A stretch of 64,000 nucleotides of DNA, from the NCBI GenBank assembly GCA_024336345.1, contig JANFOG010000012.1, positions 1,054,001 to 1,118,000 of the forward strand, given 5' to 3'. Both the position numbers and the translations under genes were made by a program. Every line of letters starts with the position of its first letter. Position 1 is the first letter of the stretch. The DNA is from Mariannaea sp. PMI_226. Taxonomy: Eukaryota; Ascomycota; Sordariomycetes; Hypocreales; Nectriaceae. The notes beneath the pieces were generated by a model, which had not been told where the DNA came from, made no database searches, and was given only the letters and a program-made list of their open reading frames with translations. Of the stretch, positions 58,605-64,000 are shown piece after piece.

Positions 58605-58878
58605 TTCGGTGGTGGCCGACGTAAAACCTTTTATGTGATTGTAAAACTCCCCTTGACGATAAGATGAATTATATCAACTGTATTATTTGAATTATTTATG
58701 TAGGATAGGTAGCTGGGGAACTGAAGTTCAGTATTGGTAACAACGCCCCTGTCGATAGCATCCCAAAATCTCTAGCAGAATTATTCACATGTGGACTTAG
58801 AAAGCTTCAACTTTTTCAGTATGAACGTCAATCAAACCACTTCGTAACTGAGGTATTATATATATGTAACTAAGAAAA

Positions 58879-61035
58879 CTAATTTTTGCCCCGTGACTGG
58901 GCCTTCTTCTTTCGCATGAGTCTCTTCCTCGCAATCAGCTTCTGCTTCATATCTTCCTTGGCGTCTCTGGGCTTTCCATCGTCCTTGGCCTCTTCTACTG
59001 CCTCCGGCTTGCCTCCCTTACGGCCACGGCCATTGTTGCTCCTCTCTCTCGAGAAACCTTTGGGCTTCTGCTCATCTTCCTTGGCCTCTGCATGTCGTTT
59101 GCCTGCCCGCTCATCCTGTGGCTGGCGAGATTTCTCCTCAATGGCCCGTCGTCGCTGGATGACCTGGGCATTCTCAATGGCAAACTCTACAATAAGCCTC
59201 TGATTCTTTCCCGCATCGTTCTCTACAGGGAAACCGTTCAGGTACCGGAGGCACATAAGCGCCCAGTGATGAGACGTGAACTCGATGAAGCCGTATCCAC
59301 GACTCTTTCCGCCTTCCTGCTCCTTGACCTTGGTTCCCTTGCCGCTCTCGAACACGATCTTGGCCTGACGAACGATGCCCTTGCCTTTGAGTTTGCGCTC
59401 CTTCTCCTTTTCCTTGGCGTCTTTGCCGTCGCGAGCGTTCTCCTCTTTTGAAAGGGGCTGACGACGGCCTTCTTTAACGTCTTTTGCGAACCCAACGATT
59501 GCCTTGCGGGCCAGCTCCTTCAGCTCTCGGGAGCCAATATTGCGAGGAATGTTTCGAAGTGCCAAGCGAGTCAAGCTCAGATGAAGACTGGCATTCTTCT
59601 GGACCATTTTCCGGCGCTGGTTGGTGCTAGCCTGTCTCATCAAGATCTCCGACTGCGTCATCAGGTCATAGAGTGGAGATGCCTGACCAATCTGACCTTC
59701 GTTCAGAAGGAATAGTCTTCGCTTGTCCTTTTGATTACGCTGAGCCAGCGAGTGGTCTGCGAGGTTGGTTGCCTGCTCCTTGCTAACGGCCTGAGAAACT
59801 TGGAGGAGACGACCATCCAATGTGTACTTGCCACTGGGATCGGCACTCTCGTCCTGGAGGATCGAAGTCTTCGTGGTGGTGATTGGCTCCGCACGACGAG
59901 GAGCGCCCTTTATGCACTCCTTTGCATCGTCCATATTGAAGAAGCACACGAAGCCAGTCCCAGCAGGCTTGTCCGTGGTCTTGTCCATGACGACACGGGC
60001 GTATCGGACCTTGCCGAAGTGGTCAAAGAAGTCCTTGAGTTTTTCGTCGGTTGTTGTGAATGGGAGATTTCGAATGAAGACGGTAGCTGAGTTATCCGTC
60101 ATTCTCTTCGGCGGGGCTTTCGCGTCCGCCTTGTCCTCTTCATCCTCCTCGTCTTCATCCTCCATATTTTCCATATGATTCTTCATAAAGTTTTCCAGAT
60201 CAGCGTCTAGCTCCGCATCTCGGGTCTTAGCACCGCCTTCGTCGTCCTCATCTTCGCTGCTAGTGTCGGACTCTGCGTCTTCTTCAGCTTCCTCTTCCTC
60301 TTCCTCCTCCTCCTGCTCCTCCTCTGCTTCCTCGGGTTTCTGCTTTGCCCATGTCTCCTTATCAACAGCAAAATCGACAGCAATAGCTCTGCCATCAATC
60401 TCCTTTCCATTGATTCCCTCAACAGCACGTTCCGCGTTCTTCTTTCCTCGGAGAGTGACAAATCCAAAACCCTTGAGCTTGCCCTTTGACTGTGGTAGAT
60501 CGGCAAACTTGACTTTGCCATAGCTTCTGAAGAGATTTCCAAGCTGCTCTGAGGTTTTAATACTCCAAGGCAAGTTGCGCACAATCAACTTCGGAGGCTT
60601 TTGGAATTCTTCCTTCTTGGGTTTGCCAGCTGGACCTTCGGGGGGAGGACCCTTTTCCGTGTTTCGGTGTCTAGGTTCGGCAATGTCGAGTCGGATTCGT
60701 CTTCCATCCCATTCCTGCTTATCCAGCTTCTCCTTGGCCTCCTTGGCATCTTCAGCATCGGCGAATGTGACGAAGCCGTAGCCTCGCGATTCCTTGGTTT
60801 TTTGATCGACGACCACGATGGCATGCTTCACAGGGAAGTGTTCCGAGAAATAATCGGTGAGTGATTCGCTAGTAGCACCAGGAGGAAGAGAGCGGACGAA
60901 AAGCGATCGACGCTCCTCAACTCTTGCCCTTTTGGTGGACTGAACGGCACCATTATCGCGATCTTCGAACGAAATAGGATCAACAGGTTCTGCCTCAGGT
61001 CGAGACCTCTTTCGATCGTTCTTGGCTGTACTCAT
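58879..61035 (-). CDS. NOP4: Nucleolar RNA-binding protein NOP4 (RBM28 homolog)
   Basis: A single-exon gene of 718 residues. Nop4 is a nucleolar factor needed for 27S pre-rRNA processing and 60S subunit assembly. Four RRM domains are visible. RRM1 spans about residues 44-120 (LFVRSLPPG, RGYGFVTF). RRM2 spans 149-224 (LIVRNLPWS, KGFGFVTL). RRM3 spans 318-418 (VFIRNLPF, TGFVCF), with an insert. RRM4 spans 490-620 (LALRNIP, RGYGFIEF), also with a basic insert. A long acidic block (about 235-300) separates RRM2 from RRM3, as in the family. The C-terminus is Lys/Arg-rich, a nuclear/nucleolar signal. The ATG at 61035 precedes a basic, family-like N-terminus. It is divergent from the condensin gene. 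Confidence 0.95.
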   Translation of the reverse strand: MSTAKNDRKRSRPEAEPVDPISFEDRDNGAVQSTKRARVEERRSLFVRSLPPGATSESLTDYFSEHFPVKHAIVVVDQKTKESRGYGFVTFADAEDAKEAKEKLDKQEWDGRRIRLDIAEPRHRNTEKGPPPEGPAGKPKKEEFQKPPKLIVRNLPWSIKTSEQLGNLFRSYGKVKFADLPQSKGKLKGFGFVTLRGKKNAERAVEGINGKEIDGRAIAVDFAVDKETWAKQKPEEAEEEQEEEEEEEEAEEDAESDTSSEDEDDEGGAKTRDAELDADLENFMKNHMENMEDEDEEDEEDKADAKAPPKRMTDNSATVFIRNLPFTTTDEKLKDFFDHFGKVRYARVVMDKTTDKPAGTGFVCFFNMDDAKECIKGAPRRAEPITTTKTSILQDESADPSGKYTLDGRLLQVSQAVSKEQATNLADHSLAQRNQKDKRRLFLLNEGQIGQASPLYDLMTQSEILMRQASTNQRRKMVQKNASLHLSLTRLALRNIPRNIGSRELKELARKAIVGFAKDVKEGRRQPLSKEENARDGKDAKEKEKERKLKGKGIVRQAKIVFESGKGTKVKEQEGGKSRGYGFIEFTSHHWALMCLRYLNGFPVENDAGKNQRLIVEFAIENAQVIQRRRAIEEKSRQPQDERAGKRHAEAKEDEQKPKGFSRERSNNGRGRKGGKPEAVEEAKDDGKPRDAKEDMKQKLIARKRLMRKKKAQSRGKN

Positions 61036-61392
61036 TGCTTCGGTAGTTTTAAAAGAATAGGAAGCAAGAATTGAAAAGGTGATGGCCGTAGCACTATGAA
61101 AAGTGCTTGCGCCGTAAAGTTGATGTCTTTCTATATCCCGTCTCGAAAAAAAAATTACGGTATGGCTACGAACTGATAAGACATTTTTTCTTGGTCGTAT
61201 CTAATCGCACGTGATGGCGGGGGAAGGTGTGTTATCGCGCACAGCTAAACCCGAAATGGAAGACTATTTACTCCAAATATGACAACACAACGCGCTTCTA
61301 AACAAACCATCGTCACTTAAGACATATACACACAACTATTGCACCCGAGATCCCCTCAATCTACTCGACATAGGATCCGCCTCATTTCCGCA
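61036..61392. promoter_or_regulatory. Bidirectional promoter NOP4/condensin
   Basis: 357 bases between divergent start codons. It contains a CACGTG-like word (GCACGTGATG near 61207) and a short upstream ORF for the condensin gene. The compact spacing suggests shared control; this is inferred. Confidence 0.45.
61279..61320 (+). other. Upstream ORF of the condensin gene (13 codons)
   Basis: ATG at 61279 opens MTTQRASKQTIVT, then TAA, ending 72 bases before the main start at 61393. If transcribed, it could reduce initiation at the main ATG. Confidence 0.4.
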
Positions 61393-64000
61393 ATGCCAGC
61401 TCGAACGTCGGCTCGGTCGACAAAAGCCTCTGGCTCGCGGACCTCCGCTGCTTCTCGTGCGTCCGTCGACATCGTTGATACCCCGGACAGTGCATTGCGC
61501 ACCCAGATCTGTGCTATCTTCCGTGATGCCCAGCGAACCACAGCCACTCATCGAAAACTCGTCGTAAATCTACGAAAAATTCACGAGTCATGCTGCTATG
61601 AGCCAACCAAGGCCAAGCAATCCCAATCTGATGATTTTGACGAAGAAGCATTCAACCATGAATTCGTCAGATGCGTCGTCCGAGTAATGCCGGTCAAGAA
61701 ATCGGAGAGCGCAGGCGAGAAGTGCATTCGATTTACTGGTCTCTTCTTGCGGCATGCAAGTGACAGGGATCTTGAACTCGTTGGAGATGTTGAGGAAGAT
61801 ACAAGTGTGATGCCCGAGACACCAAGTACTCGACTTACATCGCAACTTCTCGGAGCTGTGCTCCCTCTTCTGACCGCCAAGGATAAATTTGTGCGATTCA
61901 GATCAACCCAGCTCATTTCACATATTATCAACTCTCTGGATGCGATTGACAACGACGTATTTCAGAAACTTCGACACGGACTTCTTAAAAGGATCCGAGA
62001 CAAGGAAGCCATGGTTCGCTCTCAAGCAGTTCTAGGGTTAGGTCGTCTCGCCGGTAACCAGGGCGAAGAGGAGACAAACTCTGATGAGAGTGATGATGAT
62101 CAAGACTCAGGATTGCTCGTAAAGCTTCTGGAGGTCCTGCAGAATGATCCTAGTGCGGAGGTGCGGAGGTCTCTCCTTGTGAACCTGCCTATACTACCAA
62201 ACACGCTTCCGCTTCTTCTTGAGCGAGCCCGGGATCAAGACCCGGCAACTCGCCGAGCTGTGTACTCAAGACTCCTACCGGCACTAGGTGATTTCAGACA
62301 TTTGTCCCTTAATATGCGAGAGAAGCTTCTGCGATGGGGTCTTCGAGACCGCGATGAAAATGTACGAAAAGCTGCAGGGAGACTCTTCCGAGAAAGGTGG
62401 ATTGAAGACTGCGCAGGTGTTGAACCTCCGGAGGATGGCCAACTCCCTGAACCTTCACCACCCAATTTTGACGGTCTTTTGGAACTGTTGGAACGAATAG
62501 ATGTTGTTAATTCAGGAGTGGAGAATGGTGTTGGCCTCGAAGCCATGAAGGGCTTCTGGGAGGGCCGACCTGACTACCGTGAGGCTGTCGAATTTGACGA
62601 TAACTTCTGGCAGACACTGTCTGCTGAATCTGTATTCGTTGCGAGGAGCTTCAACGACTTTTGTCGTCTTGAAGGCGATGGAAAGTACTTGGGGCTTCTA
62701 GAGGAGAAGCTCCCAGAGGTTACCAAGATTGCCTTCTTCCTTGAGCGCTATCTCCAGGTTCTGGTCGATGCTCTCAAGAGAGTAGCTCAACAAGAGCAAG
62801 GTTCGGACGATGAGGATGAGGAAGAGGAAAACACGGTGGAGCAAGAATTCATCGTCGAGCAGATGCTTCAAATTGCCCTCACACTCGATTACTCAGACGA
62901 GGTTGGTCGACGCAAGATGTTTACTCTACTTCGGCGCATGCTGTCCATTCCTGACTTGCCGGACGAAACCACGAAGCTCACGGTAGAGGCGCTCCGAGGT
63001 ATTTGCTCCCCTGACGCTGCCGGAGAGCGTGAGTTCTGCAGTATTGTACTGGAGTCTGTTGCAGATGTACATGACACCATTGTTGATGAACCCGCGGACG
63101 CTGAAGACAGTTTCCATTCAGCAAAATCCGAAGTCAGCGGTCCAAGCACTCCTACCAAGTCCCGGTCAAGTGCTACCCCTGAACTGAGCGAGGAAGAAGC
63201 CCGCGAGAAGGCAGTCAGAGAAATCGTCATCAACATGAAGTGCCTGCACATTGTCCAATGCATGCTATCACATGTTGCCACCAATCTCCAGGACAATGCA
63301 GACCTAGTATCAATGCTTAACAACCTGGTTGTTCCTGCTGTGCGCAGTCACGAGGCTCCCGTCCGAGAGAGAGGCCTGCTTTGCCTTGGATTATGTGCCT
63401 TGTTGGATCGTTCCCTTGCGGAAGAGAATCTCAGTCTCTTTATGCACTTTTTCAACAAAGGTCATACTGCTCTGCAGATCACCGCCCTGCATATCTTGAC
63501 TGATATCCTGAACGTCCATGGGGCACAACTCTTGTCGTCAACGCCTGGTCTACTCAAGGTATACATCAAAGCCGTGAAGGGAGGTACTAGGGCGCCAGAA
63601 GTCCAAGCAGTAGCCACTGTTGCTGCCTCGAAACTACTTCTCGGTCGTATTATTAGCGATGAGGAAGCTTGCCAGGAGCTACTCAAGTCTCTTGTTGTTA
63701 CGTACTTTGACCCCTCTTCGGCATCAAATCAAACAGTCCGACAGGCGTTGAATTACTTCCTGCCTGTGTTCTGCTTCTCACGGGTTGAGAACCAAGACCT
63801 TATGCGCGGCGTTTCACTTGACGCCATTCATGCCCTTTTCAACGTCCGTGAAGGTTTGGAGGACGATGATGCAGATGTAGAAGAGGATATGGTCAGCATG
63901 TCAACAATTGGAGCTTGTCTGGTCGACTGGACCGATCCTAGAAAATGCTACAGTCCCAATCTCGGCCTAGAGAGTGAGAAGAAGGTTGTCAATGGTGATG
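61393..64000 (+). CDS. YCG1: Condensin complex subunit 3 (YCG1/CND3/CAP-G), 5' part
   Basis: The frame is open from ATG 61393 to the right edge, 869 complete codons without an intron; the gene continues beyond the window. This HEAT-repeat subunit binds the kleisin Brn1 and DNA in condensin, which compacts mitotic chromosomes. The N-terminus is short and basic (MPARTSARSTKASGSR). HEAT-like helices follow, for example LLPLLTAKDKFVRFRSTQLI (read near residues 160-180) and KRIRDKEAMVRSQAVLGLGRLAG, the hallmark CAP-G segment. Later pieces include RRSLLVNLP, RDQDPATRRAVYSRLLP and RDRDENVRKAAGRLF. The Cnd3 region has KCLHIVQCMLSHV and PVRERGLLCLGLCALLD. An acidic insert lies near DDEDEEEE. Fungal homologs are about 1000-1150 residues, so roughly a fifth of the protein is missing from the window. 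Confidence 0.94.
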   Translation, partial: MPARTSARSTKASGSRTSAASRASVDIVDTPDSALRTQICAIFRDAQRTTATHRKLVVNLRKIHESCCYEPTKAKQSQSDDFDEEAFNHEFVRCVVRVMPVKKSESAGEKCIRFTGLFLRHASDRDLELVGDVEEDTSVMPETPSTRLTSQLLGAVLPLLTAKDKFVRFRSTQLISHIINSLDAIDNDVFQKLRHGLLKRIRDKEAMVRSQAVLGLGRLAGNQGEEETNSDESDDDQDSGLLVKLLEVLQNDPSAEVRRSLLVNLPILPNTLPLLLERARDQDPATRRAVYSRLLPALGDFRHLSLNMREKLLRWGLRDRDENVRKAAGRLFRERWIEDCAGVEPPEDGQLPEPSPPNFDGLLELLERIDVVNSGVENGVGLEAMKGFWEGRPDYREAVEFDDNFWQTLSAESVFVARSFNDFCRLEGDGKYLGLLEEKLPEVTKIAFFLERYLQVLVDALKRVAQQEQGSDDEDEEEENTVEQEFIVEQMLQIALTLDYSDEVGRRKMFTLLRRMLSIPDLPDETTKLTVEALRGICSPDAAGEREFCSIVLESVADVHDTIVDEPADAEDSFHSAKSEVSGPSTPTKSRSSATPELSEEEAREKAVREIVINMKCLHIVQCMLSHVATNLQDNADLVSMLNNLVVPAVRSHEAPVRERGLLCLGLCALLDRSLAEENLSLFMHFFNKGHTALQITALHILTDILNVHGAQLLSSTPGLLKVYIKAVKGGTRAPEVQAVATVAASKLLLGRIISDEEACQELLKSLVVTYFDPSSASNQTVRQALNYFLPVFCFSRVENQDLMRGVSLDAIHALFNVREGLEDDDADVEEDMVSMSTIGACLVDWTDPRKCYSPNLGLESEKKVVNGD

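Overview
The window is nuclear DNA from a filamentous ascomycete, most likely a sordariomycete and perhaps a hypocrealean. The rank is inferred from gene content and architecture, not from a database search. Supporting signs are short introns (58-115 nt) with CTAAC/CTGAC branch points, pyrimidine-rich leaders before start codons, many direct matches to Pezizomycotina housekeeping families, and long gene-poor intergenic stretches rich in TACCTA/TAGGTA words and microsatellites. I see no bacterial-type operon, no CRISPR array, no recognisable tRNA or rRNA gene and no intact transposon.

Layout. 0.9-3.3 kb: a secreted dipeptidyl-peptidase IV (+). 3.9-5.3 kb: a two-exon proline-rich protein, possibly actin related (+). 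5.6-6.5 kb: five-exon TCTP (-), divergent from the sphinganine C4-hydroxylase SUR2 at 8.9-10.1 kb (+). 10.1-18.5 kb: a gene-poor stretch that probably includes a long leader for a hypothetical acidic, Ser/Pro-rich protein at 18.5-19.7 kb (+). 20.7-23.9 kb: a very long YL1/Swc2 subunit of the SWR1 complex (-). 24.9-26.8 kb: the autophagic lipase ATG15 (-), divergent from the FACT subunit POB3 at 27.6-29.5 kb (+). 29.5-36.8 kb: no supportable gene. 37.8-39.3 kb: a bHLH transcription factor (+), possibly with an extra 5' exon at 36.9 kb. 41.9-44.5 kb: a CRIB-domain protein (-). 44.5-53.9 kb: no confident gene. 54.0-56.2 kb: a NIPA-type magnesium transporter (-). 57.7-58.6 kb: a conserved-looking protein of unknown role (+), convergent with the ribosome-biogenesis factor NOP4 at 58.9-61.0 kb (-). 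From 61.4 kb to the right edge: the 5' part of the condensin HEAT subunit YCG1/CND3 (+).

The genes are not a pathway cluster. They are a mix of core nuclear functions (SWR1, FACT, condensin, NOP4), membrane and vesicle functions (SUR2, ATG15, NIPA, CRIB protein), growth or translation control (TCTP), secretion (DPP IV) and regulation (bHLH). YL1 and POB3, both handlers of H2A-H2B-type dimers, flank ATG15, which may be chance.

I found no convincing new multi-gene system. The points most worth a second look are the exact 31-residue period of a C-x7/8-C motif in the ATG15 tail, a possible 911-nt first intron changing the N-terminus of the bHLH factor, the SREBP-like tyrosine in that factor's basic region, the large Pro/Ala-rich extension of YL1, a 13-bp inverted repeat nested with a direct repeat near 24.35 kb, and the two large gene-poor blocks.
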